A stretch of 64,000 nt of DNA from Bacteroidales bacterium (GCA_017960545.1 JAGCYZ010000003.1:1-64000), one strand, 5' to 3'. Counted from the first letter of the stretch, positions 28,003 through 38,795 are shown. Notes: generated from the sequence alone by a model not told the origin. Translations and numbers: made by a program.

Positions 28003-28059
28003 AGATCCTTCGGCAAGCCTCAGGATGACACTTGTCATTCTGAACGAAGTGAAGAATCT
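28003..28059. repeat. Imperfect palindromic intergenic element
   Basis: Arms 28003-28030 and 28033-28059 are related by inversion with mismatches. The right arm carries GTCATTCTGAACGAAGTG and ends GAAGAATCT; the left starts AGATCCTTCGG and ends AGGATGACA. This sequence style, with CATTCTGA and GAAGAATCT, is that of dispersed REP-like elements found in many bacteria (from memory). It lies between pyrF and pyrE within the operon and its right arm seeds the tandem array that follows. Confidence 0.7.
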
Positions 28060-28142
28060 AACAAGTGAAGAATCTAACAAGTGAAGAATCTAACAAGTGA
28101 AGAATCTAACAAGTGAAGAATCTAACAAGTGAAGAATCTAAT
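28047..28142 (+). repeat. Six tandem copies of a 16-bp unit upstream of pyrE
   Basis: The unit AAGTGAAGAATCTAAC is repeated six times head to tail with no interruption. Only the last base of the sixth copy differs. The unit equals the end of the palindromic element's right arm, so it probably arose by slippage from it. Each copy contains GTG. The array ends one base before the pyrE ATG, so copy number shifts the spacing and reading frame directly ahead of the start. Confidence 0.95.
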
Positions 28143-28143
28143 T

Positions 28144-28782
28144 ATGAACAATATAGAAAACACCATCGCAAAGAACCTCCTGTCCATAGGGGCCGTATTC
28201 CTTCGCCCGCAGGAGCCGTTCACCTGGGCCAGCGGAATAAAGAGCCCAATCTACTGTGACAACCGTCTTGTACTTTCCGCTCCGCGCGTACGCGAGGTTG
28301 TGGAGCAGGCAATAGCCGACACCGTAAAGAGTAAATTCCCTGAAGCACAGATGCTTATGGGAACAAGTACCGCCGGGATTGCGCACGCCGCCATAGCCGC
28401 ATCCATCCTGGATATGCCTATGGGCTACGTGCGCGGCGAGGCCAAGAGCCACGGGCGCAACAACCGCATCGAGGGCCGTATGGAACCAGGCTGCAAGGTT
28501 GTGGTGATAGAGGACCTCATCTCCACTGCAGGCAGCGCAATTGAGGTTGTGGAAGCTTTGCGCGAGGCAGGAGCCCAGGTGCTGGGCATCGTCAGCATCT
28601 TCACCTATGGAATGAAGAAAGGCCTTGACAGGCTGGCCGCCGCAAACGTTGTCAATTACTCCCTCTCCAACCTGGACGCACTGGTAGAGGTAGCAGCCCA
28701 GGAAGGATACATAGACGCTGAATGGAAGGATCGCATCCTCAAATTCAGGGACAACCCATCGGACGAAAGCTGGATCAAATAA
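28144..28782 (+). CDS. pyrE: Orotate phosphoribosyltransferase
   Basis: PyrE adds PRPP to orotate. The 212-residue protein has FTWASGIKSPIYCDNR, the flexible loop KSHGRNNRIEG and the PRPP motif VVVIEDLISTAGSA. I use ATG 28144. A GTG at 28129, inside the last tandem repeat, is in frame and would add five residues (MKNLI); it cannot be excluded. Confidence 0.94.
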   Translation: MNNIENTIAKNLLSIGAVFLRPQEPFTWASGIKSPIYCDNRLVLSAPRVREVVEQAIADTVKSKFPEAQMLMGTSTAGIAHAAIAASILDMPMGYVRGEAKSHGRNNRIEGRMEPGCKVVVIEDLISTAGSAIEVVEALREAGAQVLGIVSIFTYGMKKGLDRLAAANVVNYSLSNLDALVEVAAQEGYIDAEWKDRILKFRDNPSDESWIK

Positions 28783-28792
28783 GCAAGAAGAT

Positions 28793-29869
28793 ATGAAGCA
28801 CCTTATAGACCCTACCGACTTTACAAAGGAGGAGATAGACGAGATAATAGATTACGCCCAGGTGATCATTGACAACCGGGACCAGTTCCGCGAGAAACTC
28901 CGCTACCACAAACTGGCCACCCTCTTCTACGAGCCCAGTACCCGTACCAGGCTCAGCTTCACCGCCGCGATGATGGAGCTGGGAGGCAATGTCCTGGGAT
29001 TCTCGGACGCCCGCAGTTCGTCCGTGGCCAAAGGCGAAAGCGTTGGCGACACCGCGCTCACTGTAGGCAACTTCGTTGACGTAATAGCTATGCGCCATCC
29101 CCTGGAGGGAGCCCCCTACGTGGCTTCTAAAGTCTCCACCGTGCCTATCATCAACGCCGGAGACGGTTCCCACGCCCATCCAACACAGACCCTGACGGAC
29201 CTGCTTACTATCCAGCGGGAACTGGGGCATATTGACAACATTACCATAGGATTCTGCGGAGACCTCCGCTTTGGCCGTACCGTACATTCCCTCATCAAAG
29301 CCCTTTCCCGCTATCAGGGAATAGACATAGTGCTCATCTCCCCCGACGAGATGCGCCTGCCGGACTACATCAAGAGCGACGTCTGCGACAAACTTGGCCT
29401 CAGGTACAAGGAAGTCAGGAGCATAGAGGAGGTGATAGGCGAACTGGACGTGCTGTATATGACCCGCGTCCAGAAGGAGCGTTTCCTGGACGAGGACGAG
29501 TTCGAGAGGGTCAAGGACAGCTTTGTGCTGGACTGCGAGAAACTCAAGGGCGCAAAGCCCGATATGGCCATCCTCCACCCGCTCCCAAGGGTGAACGAAA
29601 TCCGCCAGGAAGTGGACGCAGATCCCCGCGCAGCCTATTTCAGGCAGGTGGAGAACGGAAAGTTCGTTCGTATGTCCCTCATATGCAAGCTCCTCGAGTG
29701 GAAGGACGACCCTTCACACTCAATGCCCGCCCACCCGGAATATTTCCAGGATGAAGGCAGGCATTGCCGTAATACAAAATGTATCTGCAACCACGAGAAC
29801 GTCCCCCAACTCTTCCACGAGACGGAAGGCGGCATCGTGCGCTGCGTTTACTGCGACAGCAAGGTATAG
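28793..29869 (+). CDS. pyrB: Aspartate carbamoyltransferase catalytic chain with C-terminal PyrI-type zinc domain
   Basis: PyrB condenses carbamoyl phosphate with aspartate. Residues 1 to about 305 form a complete catalytic chain: FYEPSTRTRLSF, SSSVAKGES, MRHPLEGAP, LHPLPRVNE. A tail of about 50 residues follows in the same frame. In it C325-x4-C330-x20-C351-x2-C354 (CRNTKCICNHE ... VRCVYCDSK) closely matches the zinc domain of the regulatory chain PyrI (E. coli C109-x4-C114-x23-C138-x2-C141, CPNSNCIS ... CKYC). No nucleotide-binding PyrI domain is present here and no pyrI follows. In E. coli the zinc domain forms the contact to the catalytic chain, so it may now act only in assembly. The 3' end overlaps the convergent gene by 22 bases. 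Confidence 0.95.
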   Translation: MKHLIDPTDFTKEEIDEIIDYAQVIIDNRDQFREKLRYHKLATLFYEPSTRTRLSFTAAMMELGGNVLGFSDARSSSVAKGESVGDTALTVGNFVDVIAMRHPLEGAPYVASKVSTVPIINAGDGSHAHPTQTLTDLLTIQRELGHIDNITIGFCGDLRFGRTVHSLIKALSRYQGIDIVLISPDEMRLPDYIKSDVCDKLGLRYKEVRSIEEVIGELDVLYMTRVQKERFLDEDEFERVKDSFVLDCEKLKGAKPDMAILHPLPRVNEIRQEVDADPRAAYFRQVENGKFVRMSLICKLLEWKDDPSHSMPAHPEYFQDEGRHCRNTKCICNHENVPQLFHETEGGIVRCVYCDSKV

Positions 29870-32800
29870 CCGCCGCCCGCGTCGTTGGCACGGTAATGCG
29901 GCGCATAGAGGCACTCTATGTTGGCTACAGGGCTCCGGAAGGAGCCTTTTTGCGTTACATAGAACTCCTCGGTGACGGTCTGCTTCTCCTCTGCGAAGAC
30001 TTCGTACCAGTACTCCGTGGTTTCCGCCTTCACGCTGCGGTAGCACCGCCAGCTGTATGACGACAGCTGCTGCACGGGGCGGAGACCCGCCGGACGCGGT
30101 GCGCGCAGCACCACGAAACTGCGGTTCTCCTCGCTCCAGAGGCGGTATTCAGCGCGGATCCTGTCACCCACGTTCACCATATCGCCGTCCTTGAGTTCCT
30201 TGTCTCCAAGGAAGTACTTGCGCTCTACGGTGAAGCCGTTGCCGGCGGCCTTTATCTGCTCGAAAGGCTTGCTGAAGCTTGCGCTCAGGGCTATCACCTT
30301 GGTGTCCAGAATCTCGCGGGGGCCGCTCAGCACTGAACCCAGGGCCTGGATATAGGCAGGGTCCGAAGCCCACTGCTGCGTCTCCTTCTGAACCATAATC
30401 CACAGGCGGATGCCGTTTGCGATGTCGGCGTAGCCGTAACGCTCAAGCAGGTCGCAGAGCAGGGAGTGGGCGTAGAGCTCGCTCTCCATCTGGCCGCGCC
30501 AGGGCATAACCGCGTTGGGGAAATACTGGCCTCCGGAAACGTGCGGCTGGGCGTATTGCACGAGGGACGCGAGGTCCTTCTCCAGGGACTTGCGCATACG
30601 GGATGCGCTGAAGAGCTTTATGCCCCAGTCGCTTGCAAGGCGCAGGCCTTCCTGGGATTCGTAAAGCAGCTGCAAGGTCTTGATGCGGAAGGTCTTGGCC
30701 AGGATCTGGCCGTTGAGACCGCGCACCTTGGTTGGAACCATATACTTCTTGAAAGCCTTCTTGAACTCTTTCCATTCCTTGCTGTCAATGCCCTTGCGGC
30801 TGAACGGAACGGAGGCGTAAAGGGCGCGGATGTAAGCGTACTGCGCCATACTTATTCCGCCATACCAGTAAGGCCTCTTCTCCTTGTGGAAATACTGGGA
30901 ATCAAGATACTGCACTGTGGCGGGATCCACCTTCAAGCCCATCAGAGCGAACTTCTCCAGAAGCACGGCCGTAAGGATGGGCGATGAATCCATCTCCGGG
31001 AACCAGGAGAATCCTCCGTCCGCCTTCCTGCAGGCCATTATGCGCTTCATTACATCGTCCTTCTGCTCTGTGCTGAGGCGTCCCTGTCCCATCCTCTCAA
31101 GGAGATAGTTGGCGTAATAGGAATCCAGCAGGCAAACCAGGTTGTTGGACGTTATGTCAATCTTTTCAGGGATAGCCTCTCCAAGCATCTGGAAGATGGA
31201 TATTTCCCTGACGGTGGCAAGCGAACCGGCCACGTTCACGAACTGGCCGCGGAGGCGGGCTATTACGGCATCCCTGTCATCGGTGGTGAAAAGCAGGGAT
31301 GAATGCGCCTCGGTAAGGGTCTGCACCGGCTCGTAAACCGGGATGGCTGTGAACAGGGCGTCGGAGCCGAAGTCTCCCTGGTCTGCGGTGAACTTGACCA
31401 TTATGCCCAGGCTGTCGGCCGCAGGAACAGTGGCGTCATAGCTGAACTTGGCCGCGGAAGATGCCGGGACTATTATCCTCTCGCTATGGGTAGAAAGCAG
31501 GGGTGCAGCCTTGTAATCCGCTCCGCCGTAGAAACTGATTTCCACAACTCCTGAAATATCCTGGTTCCTGGCATTTGAAAGGGTTATGGCAGGAGTGTAT
31601 CTGTCATCCCTGTACAGGTACAGCGGTTCCACAATGGCAACCTTGACCGGAAGGGAAACGACCATCTCGCGGCGCAGCACGGCGTTGCGCATCTGTCTGT
31701 CAATGGCGAACAACTGGACGTAATAGGTGGAAAGCTTGTCCGCATTGGTGAACCGCAGGCTCACTTCCCCGTTTTCGTCCGCCTTCAGGAACGGCTCCCA
31801 GGCAATTGTGTTGGCAAAGTTCTCACGGATGTAGCCGGATTCAGGTGCCGGGGCGGCCTCGGGCATCGCCATCTCTTCGTCAGCTTCCATCGCTTCTCCG
31901 TACGCCATGTCGTCCAGGGCTTCTTCAACGACCATCATATCGGCTGTGGCGTTATATGCCCTTGCAGATTGTGTAGCCATCATAACGGCCCCTCCGCGCG
32001 TGGATGCAGCTTTATACATTATCCTGCCGCCTTGCGGGTAGAATACGGGTTCATAGATGTCGGCATCGCAATAATCCGATCCGGTGATCACCCTTGAAAG
32101 GACGTGGGCGGGAGATACCTGGCTTGCGCGGAGCACCCTCCATACGTTGGAAGCCATATTCTCCGTGCTCTTGTCGAATATGCTTGCGGCGACCTCCATT
32201 CCGGGAAGTCCGGAGAATGTAAAGGAATATGTCCTGCCGGGAAGGGTTTCGTCACTGAAACGCGTCACTTTCAGGGGCATTTCATATCTGGTGTCCGGGC
32301 GCCGGGCCACAGCGGAATATGTATGATAACTTCCGTTCTGGAAGTACAGGAGTTCAAGGGTAATGGCATCGGGATAGGAATCCTTGTAGTCATAGCTGAC
32401 AGTAGTCTCCGCAGGAGCGCCGCCCTGGGGGGCGAATTCCAGCAGGCGGGTGTCCAGAAGGACGTTCCCCGGACCGTACAGGCTGGCTATCATCCAGGTA
32501 CGCTGGCTGCCAGCCACGGTCCTCACGGCCAATGTGTCCTGTGAACTGAGGGTCTTGAAGAAATACTCCTTGGGCTCTTCCGGCTTTTTCTGCACGGAGC
32601 AGTAACTCTCGAAGGTCTTGGTCTCCCCTGTGGCGTCCACCACCTTGACTTCAATTGAATAGTTCAGGTAGTCGCTGCCGTCAGGTATCACTTCTACAGA
32701 GAAGTTGCCCTGTCCGTCAACGGGAAGCGTGCCGGATGCCACTTCCTCCCAGTTCTTGCGCAGGGTATAAGTTATCCTGGCGGCACCAAGGCCGTGGCCG

Positions 32801-34617
32801 GAGTAACTCAAGAGGGTTCCTTTAAGTTCTATCTTCTCCACAGGACGGTAGTATGTCCTGTCGTGTTTCCAGATGAGTTCGTATGTAGGAAGGACAAAAT
32901 CGTCCACCCTGAGGCTTTTGGCAGCCAGGGTGAGGTTCCCCAGACGGATTTCCAGGCGGTACATTCCGTTCCTCTCTCCCCTCTTGAGGACAAATTCCCC
33001 GGCAACGGATCCGTATTCATTGGTTTCCAGGTCCTTGGAGTCAATTTCACGGTTCTGGGGATCCAGCAGGCGGGCGGTAACCTTCCTGCCCGCAGGGCAG
33101 TTCTTGAGGGTATATTCCCCGGTGTAGAGCATAGCCTTGAAATAGACCGTCTCGTCCGGGTTGAAAGCGCCTCGGTCCGTAATCAGGTATGCGTGCAGCT
33201 GACTCTCATCCGGGTTGTATTCTCCCTGATCGGAGAAATAGACATAGTTGTCGCGGGAGCGGCGGGTATAGCCCTGGGCATCCTTGTACGTCACGTACAC
33301 TTTACGGGACCTTGAGCGTATCTGGAGCTGGCTGGCAATGTCAGCGCCCAATGCGGCGAATCCGTTGGACGTGTCAACTGTAGTGCGTCCGGTCTCTTTA
33401 TCTTCATTGTCCGCCACTACAAGGTCCACGACGCCCAAAGGCCTTCCGGTCTTGTAATCAGCTGCATAGACACTGCTTCCGGAGGCGTCCCTGCGTATTG
33501 AAACGGAAACCGTATAGCGCTCATATACGTCATCCCTTTCCGTCTTTCCGTTGAAACTGTGGACGTCGTATCGGCCGTCATCCATCGCGGGAAGGTTGAA
33601 ACGGACGGTATCCGTCACGTAATAACTGCCGACGGGATTCTTGAGTTCAGTCTGCCAGGTGACTTTCTTGTTCTGAAGCAGTTGGAAAGTAACGGAAGGA
33701 AGGTTGCGCATATAAACCTCAACCTCCCCGTCATTGATCTTGTATCCTATGGCCTTGGAATTGAGGTTTTCCAAAAGCTGGTCGGGGTTGTCGCAGAGTT
33801 TTGCAATGGCCCTTTCCGATCCGGAGAAGGCATTGCGCTCCTTTATGAAATTCTCGCAGGCGTCCCGCAGGGAAGCATATTCCTTGGAGGAGCCTTTCTT
33901 CTCCCTGAGTTCGTTATAAAAGATGGAAAGCAGGTCCTGGCGAGCCATCATAGCCACGGCCTTGCCGGCGTACTTGCCGGCGAACGAGTTAAGTTCTTCC
34001 TTATTCTCCACCTTCCTCTTTATCTTGGAATACTCCGCAAACCCTTCCTCGGGATACTTGCCCTTTACCAGGCTGCTGAATTCCTGGGAGTCCTCGCCTT
34101 GAAGGTAGATGGCCCAGAGGGCGTATTCGTAATCGTTATGGAGGTACTGGAGCAGCACTTCGGAATACAATTCTCCGTTTATGCGGTAGTCCCTTTCGTA
34201 GAATTCATCATTGCGCGCGGACTCCAGCCTTGCCTTGTTCTTGCGCACGAATTCCAGCAGTTCCTGCGGGTTTTCTCCCATTTTCAGGTAGAAGGCCGCC
34301 ACCGGAACCGGGAAGGACTCTATTTCCTTGCGGAAGGCCTGGTCCAGTTCCTCGTACAGTTTCCAATTGGAGCGGGCGCGCACCTGGACATACTGCTGGC
34401 AGGCGTCGTAATAGTCCCAGGCCAGTCTCTTGGACAGGGCTTCCTTCTTGATGTTTTCCAGGATCCGTTCCTGGTCTTTGGGCTTGTCCTCGTTCATTGC
34501 CGTGTAGAAGGATTTCCACAGCGATGTAAGGGTGTGGCCCCCGTCGTCTTTTGCAAATGCACTCATACAAATGATTGACAGGATGGCGCTTGCCATCATT
34601 CTTAGAATACGTTTCAT
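29848..34617 (-). CDS. Alpha-2-macroglobulin family protein without thioester
   Basis: A 1589-residue exported protein with a signal peptide (about 1-22, CMSAFA). It has a helical N-terminal region to about 330, then macroglobulin-like beta domains. MG2-type sequence with LITDRGAFNPDETVYFKAML and YRLEIRLGNL leads to a Met/Glu/Ala-rich, bait-like stretch at about 880-922. The A2M domain follows (AWEPFLKADENGEVSLRF) and then an alpha-toroid-like C-terminal part (ADGGFSWFPEMDSS). The thioester motif CxEQ is absent; the corresponding region reads NNLVCLLDSYYANYLLERM. Such Bacteroidetes proteins are thought to act in envelope protection or protease inhibition; this is by analogy. It is read after guaB but separated from it by a terminator. 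Confidence 0.85.
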   Translation of the reverse strand: MKRILRMMASAILSIICMSAFAKDDGGHTLTSLWKSFYTAMNEDKPKDQERILENIKKEALSKRLAWDYYDACQQYVQVRARSNWKLYEELDQAFRKEIESFPVPVAAFYLKMGENPQELLEFVRKNKARLESARNDEFYERDYRINGELYSEVLLQYLHNDYEYALWAIYLQGEDSQEFSSLVKGKYPEEGFAEYSKIKRKVENKEELNSFAGKYAGKAVAMMARQDLLSIFYNELREKKGSSKEYASLRDACENFIKERNAFSGSERAIAKLCDNPDQLLENLNSKAIGYKINDGEVEVYMRNLPSVTFQLLQNKKVTWQTELKNPVGSYYVTDTVRFNLPAMDDGRYDVHSFNGKTERDDVYERYTVSVSIRRDASGSSVYAADYKTGRPLGVVDLVVADNEDKETGRTTVDTSNGFAALGADIASQLQIRSRSRKVYVTYKDAQGYTRRSRDNYVYFSDQGEYNPDESQLHAYLITDRGAFNPDETVYFKAMLYTGEYTLKNCPAGRKVTARLLDPQNREIDSKDLETNEYGSVAGEFVLKRGERNGMYRLEIRLGNLTLAAKSLRVDDFVLPTYELIWKHDRTYYRPVEKIELKGTLLSYSGHGLGAARITYTLRKNWEEVASGTLPVDGQGNFSVEVIPDGSDYLNYSIEVKVVDATGETKTFESYCSVQKKPEEPKEYFFKTLSSQDTLAVRTVAGSQRTWMIASLYGPGNVLLDTRLLEFAPQGGAPAETTVSYDYKDSYPDAITLELLYFQNGSYHTYSAVARRPDTRYEMPLKVTRFSDETLPGRTYSFTFSGLPGMEVAASIFDKSTENMASNVWRVLRASQVSPAHVLSRVITGSDYCDADIYEPVFYPQGGRIMYKAASTRGGAVMMATQSARAYNATADMMVVEEALDDMAYGEAMEADEEMAMPEAAPAPESGYIRENFANTIAWEPFLKADENGEVSLRFTNADKLSTYYVQLFAIDRQMRNAVLRREMVVSLPVKVAIVEPLYLYRDDRYTPAITLSNARNQDISGVVEISFYGGADYKAAPLLSTHSERIIVPASSAAKFSYDATVPAADSLGIMVKFTADQGDFGSDALFTAIPVYEPVQTLTEAHSSLLFTTDDRDAVIARLRGQFVNVAGSLATVREISIFQMLGEAIPEKIDITSNNLVCLLDSYYANYLLERMGQGRLSTEQKDDVMKRIMACRKADGGFSWFPEMDSSPILTAVLLEKFALMGLKVDPATVQYLDSQYFHKEKRPYWYGGISMAQYAYIRALYASVPFSRKGIDSKEWKEFKKAFKKYMVPTKVRGLNGQILAKTFRIKTLQLLYESQEGLRLASDWGIKLFSASRMRKSLEKDLASLVQYAQPHVSGGQYFPNAVMPWRGQMESELYAHSLLCDLLERYGYADIANGIRLWIMVQKETQQWASDPAYIQALGSVLSGPREILDTKVIALSASFSKPFEQIKAAGNGFTVERKYFLGDKELKDGDMVNVGDRIRAEYRLWSEENRSFVVLRAPRPAGLRPVQQLSSYSWRCYRSVKAETTEYWYEVFAEEKQTVTEEFYVTQKGSFRSPVANIECLYAPHYRANDAGGGYTLLSQ

Positions 34618-34628
34618 AGTGAACCAAT

Positions 34629-34660
34629 TAAAAAGGCCCCTGCAACAAACCAGGGACCTT
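34629..34660 (-). terminator. Intrinsic terminator after guaB
   Basis: On the minus strand AGGTCCCTG pairs with CAGGGGCCT (one mismatch) around an eight-base loop, followed by TTTTTAATT. It lies between the guaB stop and the ATG of the alpha-2-macroglobulin gene, about a dozen bases before that ATG. I see no TAnnTTTG promoter in the 65-base gap, so the downstream gene may depend on read-through. Confidence 0.75.
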
Positions 34661-34682
34661 TCTGCTATATCAAAATCCGTTC

Positions 34683-36179
<1,497 letters not shown>

Positions 36180-36189
36180 TTATTGCGTG

Positions 36190-36197
36190 CAAAGATA
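36190..36197 (-). promoter_or_regulatory. guaB -7 element
   Basis: Plus-strand CAAAGATA reads TATCTTTG on the minus strand, a full TAnnTTTG match 28 bases before the guaB ATG. No clear TTTG -33 box at standard spacing. Confidence 0.55.
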
Positions 36198-36210
36198 CAA
36201 ATTAAATTCT

Positions 36211-36218
36211 TATCTTTG
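36211..36218 (+). promoter_or_regulatory. Amylase operon -7 element
   Basis: TATCTTTG lies 23 bases before the amylase ATG and faces away from the guaB promoter, whose -7 ends 13 bases away. A start close to 36224 would give a short leader. Confidence 0.55.
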
Positions 36219-36241
36219 GGTATATTGGAATTGTAAAAAAT

Positions 36242-37948
36242 ATGAAATTGCGTCTTATTATCAGCGCCCTTGCGTGCCTTATGACCACTACAGCCCTGTC
36301 CGCCCCCGATCCCAGCCAGCCCTCCTGGCTCAGCGACGCCGTATTCTACCAGATCTACCCGTCGTCCTTCCAGGACAGCGACGGCAACGGAATAGGAGAC
36401 ATTCCCGGCATAATATCCCGTCTGGACTATATCAAGTCCATCGGCGTGACGGCCATCTGGCTGAACCCCGTGTATGTTTCAGGATGGACGGACGGCGGTT
36501 ACGACGTAATAGACTTCTACAAGGTGGATCCGCGCTTCGGCACAAATACTGACCTTGTGGAACTGGTCAACCAGGCGCACGCCCGCGGCATCAAGGTGGT
36601 GATGGACCTGGTGGCAGGCCACTCTTCGGACCAGAATGAATGGTTCCTCCAGTCCAAGGAGGCTCCAAACCTGCGCTATTCGGACTATTACATCTGGCCA
36701 AGCTTCAAGCCCCAGAGCGGTTCCAACGTCCAGATGCAGGGAGGAGGCACCCTCCTGAGCAAATTCGTGGCAACCGACGCCCCGCGCGGGCCTTTCTACA
36801 TAAAGAACTTCTTTGACACCCAGCCCGCGCTGAACTTCGGCTTTGCCAATCCGGACCCTTCCCATCCGTGGGAGCAGGCTGTGGACGCCCCCGGCCCAAT
36901 GGCTATGAGGCGCGAGCTCAAGAACATAATGTCTTTCTGGATGGACAAGGGCGTGGACGGCTTCCGCGTGGATATGGCCGCCAGCCTGGTCAAGAATGAC
37001 GATGACAAATCCGAGACCATCAAGCTCTGGAAGGAAGACTTTGTAAAGTGGTTCGACCAGGAATACCCCGAGGGCATCCTGATTGCGGAATGGTTCAACC
37101 CGGCACAGTCCACGGAGGCCGGCTTTGACCTGGACTTCTTCTGCCACGACGGCCAGTACAACTACTCCACCCTGTTCTTCTATGGGCGCAGGGGGCGCGG
37201 AGGCCAGGAGCCCACGCCGCCTTACTTTGACAAGGCGGGTGGCGGCGGCCTCCAGACCTGGTACAACCTGTACAAATACCAATACGATTCCGTGCAGGGC
37301 AAGGGCTACGTGTCTATGCCTTCAGGCAACCACGACTTCAACCGCCTGTGCACGGAAGGACGCACCACCCCTGAGGAACTCAAGGTGGCAATGACCTTCT
37401 TCCTCACAATGCCTGGCGTGCCGTTCATTTTCTACGGCGATGAGATAGGCCTCAAGCAGAACCCCGCGGCACCTCCAACGGAGGGGTCCGGCGGGCGCGC
37501 CGGCTGCCGCATCCCAATGCTTTGGGACGGCAGCGCCAACGCCGGCTTCTCCACCGCCCCCATCGACAAGATATACATCCCGCAGGACCCTGATCCTGAC
37601 AGAATGACCGTGGAGAAGGCGGAGGCGGACCCGGCTTCCCTTCTCAACTACGTTCGCGGGCTGCTGAGGCTCCGCAAGGAGGTCAAGGCGCTGGGCGCCG
37701 ACGCCTCCTGGCGTCTGGTCAGCAGCCTTGAGCAGCCGTACCCTATGGTTTACGAGCGCAAGCTTGGCGGCGAGCGATGCTATGTTGTTATCAACCCTTC
37801 CGCCAAGGCCGTGACCGTCAACCTTCCCGTGGAGGCCTCAAAGCCGGAACTCATAGGCGGAAACTACAGGAAATGCACTTACAAACAAGGCCGGAAAGGA
37901 GATACCATCAGCATCTCCGCCACTTCCGCCGCCATTTTCAAATTCTAA
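36242..37948 (+). CDS. Exported GH13 alpha-amylase family glycosidase
   Basis: A 568-residue protein with a signal peptide (about 1-20, TTALSA) and a GH13 catalytic barrel. Visible are AVFYQIYPSSFQDSDGNGIG, MDLVAGHSSD, the nucleophile Asp in GFRVDMAASL, the acid/base Glu in ILIAEWFNP, the third Asp in SGNHDFNR, and a C-terminal beta domain (YVVINPSAKAVTVNLP). The compact form and motifs recall oligosaccharide-type members (alpha-glucosidase or trehalose-like). Starch-type alpha-glucan is the likely substrate, but exact specificity cannot be read. It heads a three-gene unit with a fructokinase-like kinase. Confidence 0.9.
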   Translation: MKLRLIISALACLMTTTALSAPDPSQPSWLSDAVFYQIYPSSFQDSDGNGIGDIPGIISRLDYIKSIGVTAIWLNPVYVSGWTDGGYDVIDFYKVDPRFGTNTDLVELVNQAHARGIKVVMDLVAGHSSDQNEWFLQSKEAPNLRYSDYYIWPSFKPQSGSNVQMQGGGTLLSKFVATDAPRGPFYIKNFFDTQPALNFGFANPDPSHPWEQAVDAPGPMAMRRELKNIMSFWMDKGVDGFRVDMAASLVKNDDDKSETIKLWKEDFVKWFDQEYPEGILIAEWFNPAQSTEAGFDLDFFCHDGQYNYSTLFFYGRRGRGGQEPTPPYFDKAGGGGLQTWYNLYKYQYDSVQGKGYVSMPSGNHDFNRLCTEGRTTPEELKVAMTFFLTMPGVPFIFYGDEIGLKQNPAAPPTEGSGGRAGCRIPMLWDGSANAGFSTAPIDKIYIPQDPDPDRMTVEKAEADPASLLNYVRGLLRLRKEVKALGADASWRLVSSLEQPYPMVYERKLGGERCYVVINPSAKAVTVNLPVEASKPELIGGNYRKCTYKQGRKGDTISISATSAAIFKF

Positions 37949-37949
37949 G

Positions 37950-38795
37950 GTGAAAAAAGTAATAGTAGGACTGGGTGAGATCCTTTGGGATATGCTACCC
38001 ACAGGAAAGGCCCTGGGAGGGGCGCCCGCCAATTTCGCATATCACGCCAGCCGCCTCGGAGAGGAAGGCTGGACAGTCAGCGCCGTGGGCGACGATTCCC
38101 TTGGCCGGGAGATCCTGTCCCTGATGAGGGGCAAGCAGCTCCGATACATAATTGCGGTTACATCCGAGCCCACGGGCACAGTGGAAGTCACCCTGGATGA
38201 CAGCGGCGTACCTTCCTACATCATAAAGGAAGGCGTGGCGTGGGACAACATCCCTTTCACCCCCGATATGGAAGCCCTCGCCCACAGGGCCGATGCCGTA
38301 TGCTTCGGATCCCTTGTCCAGCGTATGGCTTCGCGCGAGTCCGTACTCCGATTCCTGAATGAACTGCGCCCGGACGCACTCAAGGTATTCGACATAAACC
38401 TGCGCCAGCACTACTACAGCAAGGAAGTGCTGGAGGAGTCCCTGCGGCTGGCCGACATCCTCAAGATAAATGACGAGGAGATACGCACATTGGCAAGCCT
38501 GCTGTCGCTGGAAAGCGACGCAACGGCCGCCTGCCGCACTCTCATCTCACGTTTCGGCCTCCGTTTGGTGATCCTTACCAAAGGGGCGCAGGGCAGTGAA
38601 GTCATCACCGCGGACCAGGTCATCCCCCAGGCGGCAGGAGAGGTGCAGGTTGTGGATACCGTGGGGGCGGGAGACTCATTCACCGCGGCTTTCGTGGTGG
38701 CTTACCTGCGCGGCGCTTCCCTTGCGGAAGCCCAGCGCCTGGCCAGCGACACCGCCGCATACGTATGCTCCCGCCAAGGGGCAATGCCGCAATAG
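37950..38795 (+). CDS. PfkB-family carbohydrate kinase (fructokinase-like)
   Basis: A 281-residue ribokinase-family protein begins with GTG one base after the amylase stop (MKKVIVGLGEILWDMLPTG). It has the sugar-binding GGAPANFAYH and the C-terminal ATP/anion-hole signature DTVGAGDSFTAAF with the catalytic Asp. The N-terminal GEILWDMLP and GGAPANFA are typical of fructokinases. It probably phosphorylates a hexose released by a glycosidase; fructose is the best guess, not shown. Confidence 0.88.
   Translation: MKKVIVGLGEILWDMLPTGKALGGAPANFAYHASRLGEEGWTVSAVGDDSLGREILSLMRGKQLRYIIAVTSEPTGTVEVTLDDSGVPSYIIKEGVAWDNIPFTPDMEALAHRADAVCFGSLVQRMASRESVLRFLNELRPDALKVFDINLRQHYYSKEVLEESLRLADILKINDEEIRTLASLLSLESDATAACRTLISRFGLRLVILTKGAQGSEVITADQVIPQAAGEVQVVDTVGAGDSFTAAFVVAYLRGASLAEAQRLASDTAAYVCSRQGAMPQ

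Noticed and set aside
28047..28142. CRISPR array
   Set aside because: The 16-bp units are contiguous with no spacers, and no cas genes are present.
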